64,000 bases of DNA. Origin: Thaumasiovibrio occultus (lineage in GTDB: Bacteria > Pseudomonadota > Gammaproteobacteria > Enterobacterales > Vibrionaceae). The position numbers were made by a program, and so were the translations under genes. The stretch is from contig AP023053.1 of the NCBI GenBank assembly GCA_019703815.1, forward strand, positions 296,995 through 360,994, read 5' to 3'. Position 1 is the stretch's first letter, and the number at the start of each line of letters is the position of its first letter. The notes beneath the pieces are model-generated. The model made no database searches. It was given only the letters and a program-made list of their open reading frames with translations, and was not told where the DNA came from. Shown here one piece after another: positions 34,837 through 42,846 of this stretch.

Positions 34837-34860
34837 AAAGTGATAGAATAGTATCACTTT
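34837..34860 (+). promoter_or_regulatory. toxin-antitoxin operator
   Basis: AAAGTGATA-GAATAG-TATCACTTT is a perfect 9-bp inverted repeat 24 bases before the antitoxin start. Phd-type antitoxins bind such palindromes to repress their own operon. Confidence 0.7.
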
Positions 34861-34883
34861 AGTATTCCTTTGGAGCAGCTCTC

Positions 34884-35141
34884 ATGAAAGTAGAACTAGT
34901 TACATCACTCAAACGCCAAGCAACTAAGATCCTCGCCGATCTCCACGAGACCAAGGAACCAGTGTTAATTACCGAGCATGGTAAGCCATCTGCATATCTG
35001 GTTGATGTTGATGACTACGAATTTATGCAAAATCGTTTGGCGATTCTTGAGGGTATTGCACGAGGTGAACGTGCATTAGCTGACGGTAAAGTGGTGAGTC
35101 ACGATGAAGCCAAGGACAAAATGTCAAAATGGCTGAAATAA
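34884..35141 (+). CDS. cassette 4: Phd/YefM-type antitoxin
   Basis: An 85-residue antitoxin. The N-terminal half has the Phd/YefM DNA-binding fold (SLKRQATKILADLHETKEPV, ITEHGKPSAYLVDVDDYEF), and the charged C-terminal tail (ERALADGKVVSHDEAKDKMS) would bind the toxin. It overlaps the toxin gene by 13 bases, ensuring coupled expression. GGAGCAGC precedes the ATG, and a palindromic operator lies upstream. Such cassettes are common in Vibrio integrons and are thought to stabilise the array. Confidence 0.9.
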   Translation: MKVELVTSLKRQATKILADLHETKEPVLITEHGKPSAYLVDVDDYEFMQNRLAILEGIARGERALADGKVVSHDEAKDKMSKWLK

Positions 35142-35428
35142 TCTGGACTGAGCCAGCGTTATCCGACCTCAATGATATCGCTGAATACATCGCACTTGAA
35201 AATATCGTAGCTGCAAAACAATTGGTTCAAACGATCTTTTCTAAAGTCGAGCGCTTAGAGGCTTTCCCTGAATCGGGTCGCATTCCACCTGAACTAGAAC
35301 ATCTAAGTTATCGTGAAGTTGTCGTTAATCCGTGCCGCGTTTTCTATAAACAAGACGGCGACAAAGTATTTATTCTGTTTGTTATGCGTACTGAGCGAGA
35401 CTTGCGTAAGTTCCTCTTGAGAAAGTAA
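35129..35428 (+). CDS. cassette 4: ParE/RelE-superfamily toxin
   Basis: A 99-residue toxin with the ParE-like pattern: IIWTEPALSDLNDIAEYIAL at the N-terminus, the conserved FPESGRIPPEL turn, and a C-terminal YREVVVNPCRVFYKQDGDKV and FVMRTERDLRKFL. ParE toxins poison gyrase, whereas RelE relatives cleave mRNA; sequence favours ParE but does not settle it. It is the partner of the preceding antitoxin. Its attC (TAACAAGCGC at 35450) is truncated. Confidence 0.88.
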   Translation: MAEIIWTEPALSDLNDIAEYIALENIVAAKQLVQTIFSKVERLEAFPESGRIPPELEHLSYREVVVNPCRVFYKQDGDKVFILFVMRTERDLRKFLLRK

Positions 35429-35449
35429 TAACCGTTGGGAATGAGCGGC

Positions 35450-35555
35450 TAACAAGCGCCTATGGCGTCAATCACCAAATTTTGGTGATATTTTCATCCC
35501 ACATGACGCCATCCCGTAACATTGAATTTAGGATCACAACCATTTCTAACACAGT
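35450..35555. mobile_element. remnant of an IS110-type element in the last attC
   Basis: TAACAAGCGC (35450-35459) is the R'' start of an attC. It passes directly into about 95 bases that match 31105-31195, the 3' end of element A, including CTATGGCGTCAATCAC and the coding remnant of VVILNSMLRDGVMW (now with changes). The same insertion position relative to TAACAARCG is used in both places. The rest of the element and of the attC is gone, and this marks the end of the array. Confidence 0.75.
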
Positions 35556-35685
35556 GGGCTTTGCCATTTCACTGAACACTGATCACAGCTCTAATGTGCT
35601 CGCCATGCCATTTCCTGCACTTCACTTCACCTCAGCGATTCGGTTTACTCACTATACTTTTAGTTTTCTTGCTGAAGGAGTGGGT

Positions 35686-35979
35686 ATGTCGCTGATTGAT
35701 CGAATTGGAAAAACACTCGAACCCCTGATGTTGGTGATGGGGTTGATCAGCCCAATCGCGACGATGCCACAACTCTATAAGCTCTACTTTTCTCACAGCC
35801 ATCATGCGCTTGGTTTGTCCTTCACCACTTGGGGGTTGTATTCGTTTATTGCACTGCTGTGGACAATCTACGGCCTGTATCATAAAAACCCGACCATCTG
35901 GGTGGGCAACTGCTTAGGCTTTTTAATGTACGTGGCGATGGTGGTGGGCATTATCATTCACACTGGCGGCACGTTTTAG
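35686..35979 (+). CDS. SemiSWEET/PQ-loop sugar transporter
   Basis: A 97-residue protein with three membrane helices, the half-size bacterial homologue of eukaryotic SWEET sugar uniporters that works as a dimer. The PQ motif is ISPIATMPQLYKLYFSHSHH followed by ALGLSFTTWGLYSFIALLW, and the third helix carries WVGNCLGFLMYVAM. The ATG at 35686 has GAAGGAGTG upstream; the longer frame from 35482 would begin inside the IS remnant and is rejected. The substrate is probably a mono- or disaccharide. Confidence 0.88.
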   Translation: MSLIDRIGKTLEPLMLVMGLISPIATMPQLYKLYFSHSHHALGLSFTTWGLYSFIALLWTIYGLYHKNPTIWVGNCLGFLMYVAMVVGIIIHTGGTF

Positions 35980-36065
35980 GCGTCGATGTAAGCGCTACAG
36001 TGTCAGAACCACAGTTTTAGAGCAGTAGTGGTAGAATCGCGTCGCGTATTTGTTGTGAGTGACCC

Positions 36066-36464
36066 ATGCCGTCGAAAACCTTTTATGAGCAAGAGCTCGA
36101 CCGCTTATCGAGTGAGATCGGATTGCAACCCAAACAGGCGCTGCTGATCCGCCAATCGAAAGCTTTCATGGAGCAGTATTATGCCGAGCGGGTAGAATTG
36201 AACGAGTTGGCGCAAGCTGCGTTTATGTCGCGCTTTCACTACGTGCGGATGTTTAAGCAGTTCTATGGCATGACGCCGCGCAATTACCTGAAAGACTTGC
36301 GTCTCGCGCAGGCGAAAACCTTGCTTAGAGCAGGGCGAACTATTACGGATACCTGCTTTGACGTGGGGTATGAAAGCCTGACGAGGTTTTCGAGTACATT
36401 TAAAAAAGCGACCGGATATTCACCGAGCGCCTTTCAAAAACAGCACAAAAGCAATCGGGAATAA
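36066..36464 (+). CDS. short AraC-family regulator
   Basis: A 132-residue protein made almost only of an AraC DNA-binding domain: LNELAQAAFMSRFHYVRMFK is the first helix-turn-helix and DTCFDVGYESLTRFSSTFKK the second, ending GYSPSAFQKQ. The first 35 residues are too short for a sugar-binding domain. It lies 60 bases before a glyoxalase-like gene in the same direction, so it probably regulates it and itself. Confidence 0.9.
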   Translation: MPSKTFYEQELDRLSSEIGLQPKQALLIRQSKAFMEQYYAERVELNELAQAAFMSRFHYVRMFKQFYGMTPRNYLKDLRLAQAKTLLRAGRTITDTCFDVGYESLTRFSSTFKKATGYSPSAFQKQHKSNRE

Positions 36465-36524
36465 GTGTTTGCTGTCTGCGTCGGGTATCTTTGAGTCAAG
36501 CCCATTACGCGAAGGAATAGACCC

Positions 36525-36914
36525 ATGATCAAAATCTGTTTAACCAGTGTCCCGGTTGATGATCAAGACAAAGCGCTGCATTTCTACACTGAGGTGTTGG
36601 GCTTTGTGAAGAAGAAAGAGGTGCCTCTTGGTGAGTACAAGTGGCTCACCGTGGTCTCGCCGCAAGAGCAATCGGGCGTGGAACTGCTTTTAGAGCCGAT
36701 GGCGTTTGAGCCTGCTAAACGTTACCAACAGTCACTCAAAGATGCCGGGATCCCATGGACCTCTTTTGCGGTGGATGATGTGCAAAAAGAGTATGAAAGG
36801 CTCTCTGGCCTCGGGGTGAGCTTTTCGGTCGCGCCAAGAGAAGCTGGGCCTGTGATGATCGCGGTGCTTGATGATACCTGCGGTAATTACATTCAACTGA
36901 TGCAAGAGATATAA
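36525..36914 (+). CDS. VOC/glyoxalase-like protein
   Basis: A 129-residue vicinal-oxygen-chelate protein with two beta-alpha-beta-beta-beta modules (KICLTSVPVDDQDKALHFYT, TSFAVDDVQKEYERLSGLGV, VLDDTCGNYIQLMQ). It could be a glyoxalase I relative, a dioxygenase or an antibiotic-binding protein; the usual metal-ligand Glu in GNYIQL is replaced by Gln, so metal catalysis is doubtful. AAGGAATAG precedes the ATG. It is probably co-expressed with the AraC-type gene and ends at a strong terminator. Confidence 0.85.
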   Translation: MIKICLTSVPVDDQDKALHFYTEVLGFVKKKEVPLGEYKWLTVVSPQEQSGVELLLEPMAFEPAKRYQQSLKDAGIPWTSFAVDDVQKEYERLSGLGVSFSVAPREAGPVMIAVLDDTCGNYIQLMQEI

Positions 36915-36939
36915 GGCCAGCTGTGCAAGGTTGATGAAC

Positions 36940-36967
36940 AAAAAGGTCGCTAATGCGACCTTTTTTG
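36940..36967. terminator. strong bidirectional terminator
   Basis: AAAAAGGTCGC and GCGACCTTTTTT form an 11-bp stem with a TAAT loop and T-runs for both strands, between the convergent glyoxalase-like and PACE genes. Confidence 0.9.
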
Positions 36968-36981
36968 CCACCACTATTCAC

Positions 36982-37422
36982 TCAGACCAGCGCGCGCAGC
37001 AGACGCTGGTATGGCTGAAGCTTGTCGTATACCCAGTTGAATAGAACGGAATAGACCATAAAGAAAGCGAGGAATCCTGCTTCCAAAATGATCGCTTGGA
37101 GTAATGTAATTCCCAAGAACCAGCTTAATGCTGGGATCGTAACGATGATTAGGCCACATTCAAAACCAATAGTATGGCCAATACGCATCCAAAGCCCGCG
37201 CTGAGTGCGGTCGGCACCACACCACTTATCAAAGTAAAAGTTGTAAATGTAATTCCAAATCACTGCAGACAGACTCAAGGCTATACCGACCATCGCCATA
37301 TCAGATGACTTATTGCCAGTCAGTAACGCAGATATGGGTACGATTATAGCCAGTGCAACAAGTTCAAATACGACAGCATGAAATATGCGCTCTTTGGTCG
37401 TTGTAGGTGTGGTCACAGACAT
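36982..37422 (-). CDS. PACE-family multidrug/biocide efflux transporter
   Basis: A 146-residue inner-membrane protein with four helices in two bacterial transmembrane pair repeats. ERIFHAVVFELVALAIIVPI starts repeat one, with the Glu essential for transport in AceI, and WNYIYNFYFDKW its conserved end. GHTIGFECGLIIVTIPALSW starts repeat two, with FNWVYDKLQP at its end. PACE pumps export chlorhexidine or short-chain diamines using the proton gradient. It is divergent from a LysR regulator, the usual AceI/AceR arrangement. Confidence 0.9.
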   Translation of the reverse strand: MSVTTPTTTKERIFHAVVFELVALAIIVPISALLTGNKSSDMAMVGIALSLSAVIWNYIYNFYFDKWCGADRTQRGLWMRIGHTIGFECGLIIVTIPALSWFLGITLLQAIILEAGFLAFFMVYSVLFNWVYDKLQPYQRLLRALV

Positions 37423-37460
37423 AATGGATCTCAAATAAACTTAACTTGCGACGCATTCTA

Positions 37461-37491
37461 TCTATAACTAAGATGCTTTAAAGTTAGATAC
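37461..37491. promoter_or_regulatory. LysR-type binding region between PACE gene and regulator
   Basis: TCTATAACT and AGTTAGATA form an imperfect inverted repeat around AAGATGCTTTAA in the 85-base divergent spacer. It resembles a LysR recognition site of the T-N11-A type. Inferred from position and symmetry. Confidence 0.45.
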
Positions 37492-37507
37492 CATCGTAAA
37501 TTTAGAT

Positions 37508-38386
37508 ATGTTTTCACTCGAACAATTACATGCATTTGTCGCGACCACTGAAGTGGGATCCTTCTCTGCGGCAGCGCGTAAACTCGGCAAAGCGCAGTCG
37601 GTGATCAGCCAGCAGATCATTAATATGGAGATTGATTGTGGCAGTGAATTGTTTGATCGCTCTGGTCGTTATCCCATTCTAACCACTCAAGGTGAGCAGT
37701 TGCTGCCGTATGCTCAAGCAACCATCAGCCAATTCGAGCGCCTGAATCATAAAGCGCAACATCTGTTCGGCGAGCACAATTCGGCGTTTGTCTTAGCTAT
37801 GGATGAAGGCGTACCGCTTAAACATCTTCCCACATTTTTAGCAGCATTAGCTCAGCGCTATCCTATGGTACAGGTTGAATGTTTAAGCGCGTCGAGCCAC
37901 GATATTATTGAGTTGGTTCAAACTAAACGCGCAACAACCGGGTTGATATTGACGGAAGGCAACTTACCACACAGCCTTGATTTTGAAAGTATTGGCTCCG
38001 TTACGTTCGATGTTTACATCGCTAAAGATCACCCGCTAGCAAGCAGAGAGCTGAAAAATATTGATGAGTTGAAGCTGTACCGACAGTTAGTGATGCGTTC
38101 AAAGAACGCGCAAGTTAGCACTTTGGGACAACAATTTAGTCCTGATGTCTGGTACGCCGACAGTTTCAATGTTCTATTGGAAATGGTGAAAGGTGGCTTT
38201 GGTTGGGGCTTGTTGCCTGAACATCTCGCTAAACAAGGTATACAGAATAATGAGCTACTAAAACTCACCGGTGATTTTACGCACTTAGCGTGGCAAGCCA
38301 ATATTGACGTGATTCAACATCAACAGTGGAGTAGCGATCCTCTGCACAGAGATGCTCGCAAGTTGCTTAGAGCGCTTATTCTGTAA
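37508..38386 (+). CDS. LysR-family transcriptional regulator
   Basis: A 292-residue regulator. The N-terminal winged helix reads MFSLEQLHAFVATTEVGSFS, then AAARKLGKAQSVISQQIINM. The rest is the periplasmic-binding-protein-like effector domain (TTGLILTEGNLPHSLDFESI, GFGWGLLPEHLAKQGI). It is divergent from the PACE efflux gene with 85 bases between, so it most likely activates the pump when its substrate is present, as AceR does for AceI. Confidence 0.92.
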   Translation: MFSLEQLHAFVATTEVGSFSAAARKLGKAQSVISQQIINMEIDCGSELFDRSGRYPILTTQGEQLLPYAQATISQFERLNHKAQHLFGEHNSAFVLAMDEGVPLKHLPTFLAALAQRYPMVQVECLSASSHDIIELVQTKRATTGLILTEGNLPHSLDFESIGSVTFDVYIAKDHPLASRELKNIDELKLYRQLVMRSKNAQVSTLGQQFSPDVWYADSFNVLLEMVKGGFGWGLLPEHLAKQGIQNNELLKLTGDFTHLAWQANIDVIQHQQWSSDPLHRDARKLLRALIL

Positions 38387-38461
38387 GCGCTCGATAAGGT
38401 ATTCGACGATGAACCGATCGCAGCGCAATTCATGGCTCCAATCGCGTAGTGCAGATCTTTA

Positions 38462-38950
38462 TTACAGCGTGTGATCGCGCAGCGGCAGCGAGTAGATCGC
38501 TTGCTCTGCCGCTTCCAAGGTTTCGCGAATATGCACGTTGTAAACGAACAAATTGCGTCGCGCGATTTCCGCAATCTCTTCTGCAGGGATCAGCGCTTTT
38601 GCGGTCAAAATGCGGATCGATTCGATATCGCACGACTCGCTGCTGGTCAATTTCGCCCATTGTTGTAAATGCGCGGTGCAGGACTTCAAGGTGTTATCAT
38701 CGTAGTGGGCGATGATTTGGGTGATCAGCGAATAGCGCCAATCCATATCGGCTTTGCTCGCGACATGCAGCACGCGTTGCACTTCTTTTTGCCCCAGCGC
38801 GATGAAATAGTCATAGATTTTTCCTGCAATCGGCCAGTTCGGATCGCAAGTCCATTCGAGAAGTTCGTCGAGGCGATTACTGTTAGCGGGATAGCCTTGT
38901 GCGATGATGTCTTCCACCGCTCGGTCATCGCATTTATTACTAATCGACAT
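38462..38950 (-). CDS. DUF5071 protein
   Basis: A 162-residue soluble protein. DELLEWTCDPNWPIAGKIYD, then YDYFIALG, and WRYSLITQIIAHYDDNT fit DUF5071, a small family of unknown function with a conserved Asp-x-Asn-Trp-Pro region. No catalytic residues or localisation signals are seen. AAGGAATGAAAG lies upstream of the ATG. It lies 35 bases after a DUF817 membrane protein in the same direction, possibly in one transcript. Confidence 0.75.
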   Translation of the reverse strand: MSISNKCDDRAVEDIIAQGYPANSNRLDELLEWTCDPNWPIAGKIYDYFIALGQKEVQRVLHVASKADMDWRYSLITQIIAHYDDNTLKSCTAHLQQWAKLTSSESCDIESIRILTAKALIPAEEIAEIARRNLFVYNVHIRETLEAAEQAIYSLPLRDHTL

Positions 38951-38985
38951 TGTCTTTCATTCCTTTGATGTTTGGTTTTCGGGCT

Positions 38986-39834
38986 TTACTCGGGCTGTGG
39001 CTCGGTTTGATTGACCGACACCGCTGAAATATGCGCCCAAATCACCTGCATAAAACTTAAATAGAGTAAGAGGTACCAACTGGTGATTTTTGCTGGGTGG
39101 GTGAAATCCACACCACTGCTGCCGGCGTAAGTCCAAGTTGCGGTGAGGGTGCCGATATTTTCCGCCAGATAGAGAAACAGGCTAGAGAGAAACGCGGCCA
39201 AAACCAGCGACATGCGGTAGGTTTTTTCCAGTGGCGTAAAGTACACCTGAGTGCGGCCAAAGCAGAGCACAGTCGCACCGATTAATACCCAACGTAAATC
39301 AACGATGTAGTGGTGAGTAAAGAAGTTGAGGTAAATCAGAAACGCCAGAAAATAAGCATAAGCGGGTTTAATAAACGGGGTGAACTTCATATCAAAGCCA
39401 CGGATCGCCCGCACCATAAACGAGCCAACGGAGGCGTACATAAAACCGGAAAAGAGCGGCACGCCCGCTATTTCAAACAGCCCGGTATCGGGGTAATCCC
39501 ATGAGCCTTTCGCCAGTTTAAACACTTCCATTACTGTGCCTGACAGGTGGAACAAGAAGATCACTTTAACTTCTGACCAGCTTTCTAACTTAAACACGAT
39601 CATCAGCACTTGGCAGCTCAAGGCAAACAAGGTGAGAAAGTCGTAGCGGCTAAGCCACGCCTCATCGGGATAGATATAGCGGGTGATGATGATCGCCAGC
39701 AGTAAGATCCCAGCAAAGATGGTCGCCCACGCCATTTTGGCACCGAACATCAGAAAATCGGTGAGCGCAGGTGGCGAGTAACGGCGCAGCCACGCACCTA
39801 GTTTTTCTTCGATGGCAAGCTTGTGATCCGTCAC
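38986..39834 (-). CDS. DUF817 integral membrane protein
   Basis: An inner-membrane protein with about eight hydrophobic helices. Conserved DUF817 features include FHLSGTVMEVFKLAKGSWDY, with the PDTGLFEIAGVPLFSGFMYA and SVGSFMVRAIRGFD that follow, and the C-terminal WYLLLYLSFMQVIWAHI. The GTG at 39834, preceded by AAGGACACCC, gives 282 residues, the normal family size; the ATG at 39930 would add a 32-residue polar extension without a ribosome binding site. Function unknown; acidic and aromatic residues in the helices hint at an enzyme or carotenoid/heme-type transporter, unproven. Confidence 0.8.
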   Translation of the reverse strand: MTDHKLAIEEKLGAWLRRYSPPALTDFLMFGAKMAWATIFAGILLLAIIITRYIYPDEAWLSRYDFLTLFALSCQVLMIVFKLESWSEVKVIFLFHLSGTVMEVFKLAKGSWDYPDTGLFEIAGVPLFSGFMYASVGSFMVRAIRGFDMKFTPFIKPAYAYFLAFLIYLNFFTHHYIVDLRWVLIGATVLCFGRTQVYFTPLEKTYRMSLVLAAFLSSLFLYLAENIGTLTATWTYAGSSGVDFTHPAKITSWYLLLYLSFMQVIWAHISAVSVNQTEPQPE

Positions 39835-40075
39835 TGGGTGTCCTTTCTTATCGCAGAGGTTTGTATGGTACGGCGAACCTGCCAGTGCGCCAAATCGCGC
39901 GCTCGGTTGTATGTTTAATTGGTGAGGCATCTCTAAACGTGATGCTCCGGTGCTTCTCTTAACCTAAAAGTAACTGTATAAATAAACAGCATTTCGTTGC
40001 ACGTTTTGGTTGGCTTATGACGTTGGGCTGGGCAGTAACGCGTTGTTTTGAATTAGAGAAAATTAAGGATAGAAA

Positions 40076-40501
40076 ATGTCAGATGCTTTGTCTCGGACGG
40101 CAACTTGCTTATGTGGGGCGGTCACTGTATCGCCAGCGGTGATCAACCCTAAATTTACCGTTTGTCATTGCGCTTCCTGTCGCAAGTGGAGCACGGGCCC
40201 GCTGTTTATGTTGCAGTGTGGCGAAGATGTGACCTTTGATGGTAAAGAGGCGATCAGCGAGTACGATTCATCGGCATGGGCGGCGCGAGGTTTTTGCAAT
40301 CGCTGTGGTACGAATCTGTTTGTGCGTTTTAAGCACAATAACAGCTTCAATGTGCCAGTGGGTTTGTTCCCTGATGTCGAAGGCTTGGAGATGAGTATGC
40401 AATATTTCATCGATAGCAAACCTGACTATTACTGCTTTTCAAACGAGACGCCAACGCTGACCGAAGCGGAAATTTTGGCGTACTTTGCTGATAAGATGTG
40501 A
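40076..40501 (+). CDS. GFA-family protein, second copy
   Basis: A 141-residue zinc protein with the GFA ligand pattern: TCLCGAVTVS, VCHCASCRKWSTGPLFM and GFCNRCGTNLFVRF. The C-terminal part (YFIDSKPDYYCFSNETPTLT) matches the proteobacterial subgroup. Only distantly similar to the GFA protein at 20455-20931. Predicted role: binding glutathione adducts of formaldehyde or related aldehydes; actual substrate unknown. It appears monocistronic, with a hairpin behind it. Confidence 0.88.
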   Translation: MSDALSRTATCLCGAVTVSPAVINPKFTVCHCASCRKWSTGPLFMLQCGEDVTFDGKEAISEYDSSAWAARGFCNRCGTNLFVRFKHNNSFNVPVGLFPDVEGLEMSMQYFIDSKPDYYCFSNETPTLTEAEILAYFADKM

Positions 40502-40510
40502 TCAAAAATT

Positions 40511-40551
40511 GCACGGTACCCATCATTTTTGATGATGAATAAGCACCGTGC
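40511..40551. terminator. hairpin between convergent genes
   Basis: GCACGGT and ACCGTGC close an outer stem and CATCAT/ATGATG an inner one, between the GFA gene and the convergent HD-kinase gene. T-runs are weak, so the strength is uncertain. Confidence 0.45.
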
Positions 40552-40586
40552 CTGACGGTATCAATCGCGCTTTGCATTTGCGCAAG

Positions 40587-41843
40587 CTATGCGCGCCAGA
40601 TGATGTCGGCTTTGTCGCCAATCACCCAAAACTCGTGCGCTTCATCGACCAGAGGAAACTGATAGCTATCGATCTGCTTGTCGATAACGTCCTCTGGCAC
40701 CGCGAAGCGTCGAGCCTTATTGCCTTTTTTAATGGTGTCGATAGGGGAGAGGAACACCGCCAGCGTAATGAGCGCATGGTAGTCTCGGCCTAAATCGCAC
40801 ACGATTTTGCGAAAATCGCTACGTACATTAGTGGCATCCCACACCACCGTTTGCTGAGCACGCAGCGCGGCTTTCAATTGCGCTTTGGCTTCCTGCATCA
40901 CCTGACCACTGTTTTTCTGACTTTCACGTTTGCCGTTGAGTGCACAGCGGATCTCATCGAGCGACACCATCACGACGCTGGGATCGGCAAAATACGTGGC
41001 AACGAAACGTGACTTCCCGATCCCACTAGGTCCACACAGCACTACTAAATGAGGATGACTATCTTTATGGGCAAAGTGACGCCCCAGTGTTTCGGTTGCC
41101 AGAGTGATGGTATCGGCTTGCAACTCTGCTTTGGCGTAACCGGTAAGATAACGCTGCGCTTGGGGTGATTCGCGGTTGATCTCGTGGGTAAACGCATCAA
41201 GCTGAAAGGGGCGCTGCCACACGCCATACTCCTCTGTGAACAGGCGAAATTCGTCAAGGTAGCCCAACTGGGTGGGTTTATCTGGGCAAATTCGCCCTTG
41301 CATATCGGCGACTTCGAGCCAATACAGCAATGCCATCGGTGCCCGCCGCGAAAGCGCGAGATACTCACCGCGCGGTGCATTTTTTACCACTAAGCGCTTT
41401 GGCATATGATGCTCGCCCACTAAACCGAGCACATCCCAGATCACCGCAAAAGGCAGCGGTAGCGCCATTAAGCGAAACGCGAGGTACGATCGCCCCACCG
41501 TTTCATGTTGAGGCGAAACCACACGCAGCACTCCTTGGATCTCTGCTGTTTTGGTTCGGCGAGGCTTGGCGATATCGTGCAGTAAGGTGCCCAAAATCAG
41601 CGCTTGGCGTTGCTGGCCTTGGATGTGCGCTGCCTCGGTTGCGAGCAGTTGATAGAGGCATTGCAGCACCATATTGGTGTGAATATGCACATTACCTTCG
41701 GCGTGCCATTGGGGATCTTGCGCCGTGCTTGCCAGCTCGTGCAGCCACGGCAGCGTGGTGCCGAGCATCGCGATGCATTCATCCAGATCTGGCGTGGCGT
41801 CGATGGCCAAACTGTCGATCCAGCGCGCCAGTTGTTTGTTCAT
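40587..41843 (-). CDS. HD phosphohydrolase-polynucleotide kinase (RNA end healing)
   Basis: A 418-residue two-domain enzyme. The N-terminal half is an HD domain: HIHTNMVLQCL, LGTLLHDIAKPRRTK with the HD pair, and GLVGEHHMPKRL. The C-terminal half is a P-loop kinase of the T4 polynucleotide kinase type: VVLCGPSGIGKSRF, SLDEIRCALNGKR, and VVWDATNVRSDFRK. Such HD-Pnk enzymes remove 2',3'-cyclic or 2' phosphates and phosphorylate 5'-OH ends, readying broken RNA for sealing. Its ATG overlaps the stop of the RNA ligase gene by one base (TAATG), so healing and sealing are made together. Confidence 0.88.
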   Translation of the reverse strand: MNKQLARWIDSLAIDATPDLDECIAMLGTTLPWLHELASTAQDPQWHAEGNVHIHTNMVLQCLYQLLATEAAHIQGQQRQALILGTLLHDIAKPRRTKTAEIQGVLRVVSPQHETVGRSYLAFRLMALPLPFAVIWDVLGLVGEHHMPKRLVVKNAPRGEYLALSRRAPMALLYWLEVADMQGRICPDKPTQLGYLDEFRLFTEEYGVWQRPFQLDAFTHEINRESPQAQRYLTGYAKAELQADTITLATETLGRHFAHKDSHPHLVVLCGPSGIGKSRFVATYFADPSVVMVSLDEIRCALNGKRESQKNSGQVMQEAKAQLKAALRAQQTVVWDATNVRSDFRKIVCDLGRDYHALITLAVFLSPIDTIKKGNKARRFAVPEDVIDKQIDSYQFPLVDEAHEFWVIGDKADIIWRA

Positions 41844-42571
41844 TACTGGCCCTCCTTGTGGTTTTTTCCCGCGTTTATTTCGGCGTTCTTTCTCGCCGAG
41901 CTGGTCGATGCGGCTGGCTTGGACTTTTCATTGAATGCAGTGGTTGTTGAACCGAGCGCGTTAGGCACTATTTCTGCGTGCATCCAGTGGGTATCGGTTT
42001 GTACATGGCCTTTACGCACCCATTTGGCAACCGAGTGGGTAAAGTGTACGTAGTCAAAGGCATCAGCTAATCGCACGACATAACCTTCGCTGCGCTCAGT
42101 ATCGATAGTGATATTGCGGATTGTGGCTTCATCCCACAGGCCGTCAAACAGCACGGTCGGCGCTGTTATCCCAAGCAGGGCAAACCATTCTAGGGTGTCG
42201 TCCCAACTCAAGCAGGTGTTGTGGTTATCCCAAATGGAAAAACCGTAAAAATAGCTGTGCAGGTTCTCGTAGCTAACGGAATGGCGTGCATAAACATTTT
42301 CGCCGCACACTCGCCAACCGGCAGGAATGTCGTGGGCAATGGCGGCATGAAAGCGCTTTACCCAATCGCGTGAGGGATGATGCAAACTATCGAGCGATCG
42401 GGCATGAGAGCCATCAGGGTAGAGGCTGGTATTTTCGCCATCCATCTTTTCGGTCACGATCACGCGTTTGCCGTCAAAACGGGACGTGTCGTGGCAGATC
42501 AAATCGTCGCTGGTGGATTTGCGTGACCACGGCAAGTGCGGGGTACGCGGGTACTTAAATCTCGGGTTCAT
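41843..42571 (-). CDS. RNA ligase (nucleotidyltransferase-type)
   Basis: A 242-residue ATP-dependent ligase. The adenylation motif I is VIVTEKMDGENTSLYPDGSH, with Lys as nucleophile; GENVYARHSVSYENLHSYF supplies motif III/IIIa, EGYVVRLADAF motif IV and VAKWVRKGH motif V. It resembles the Rnl family that seals nicked RNA next to HD-Pnk genes. The tail after residue 205 is Ser/Ala/Lys-rich and probably disordered. TAGGAG precedes the ATG. It forms an operon with the HD-kinase gene. Confidence 0.88.
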   Translation of the reverse strand: MNPRFKYPRTPHLPWSRKSTSDDLICHDTSRFDGKRVIVTEKMDGENTSLYPDGSHARSLDSLHHPSRDWVKRFHAAIAHDIPAGWRVCGENVYARHSVSYENLHSYFYGFSIWDNHNTCLSWDDTLEWFALLGITAPTVLFDGLWDEATIRNITIDTERSEGYVVRLADAFDYVHFTHSVAKWVRKGHVQTDTHWMHAEIVPNALGSTTTAFNEKSKPAASTSSARKNAEINAGKNHKEGQ

Positions 42572-42846
42572 AAACCGGACTCCTAAAACAATAAACGTGT
42601 GAACACCGCCCGCAAATTCAGCAGGTTGGTGAGGTTAATTGGTTTTAGAGTGAGGTATTACATAACCTTTTCAGTGCGAGGTGTAACACGCCGCCACTGC
42701 CTTATGAGATTCAGTGAATAATGAGAGGGCGCATAATAAGTGAGCGTTGAAATATTGTACAGCACAGATTGTATTTTTGTGTGACGTTACGAATTAATGC
42801 GCTGGTCGCGAGCGTTGCGTGTCACGCAACGCCGTTTGTTTTAACC

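Noticed and set aside
35482-35685. N-terminal extension of the SemiSWEET gene
   Set aside because: It would translate the IS110 remnant; the family starts at 35686 behind a clear ribosome binding site.
41330-41950. 206-codon and neighbouring plus-strand frames
   Set aside because: Antisense to the HD-kinase and RNA ligase genes; low-quality Arg/Ala/Pro-rich product.
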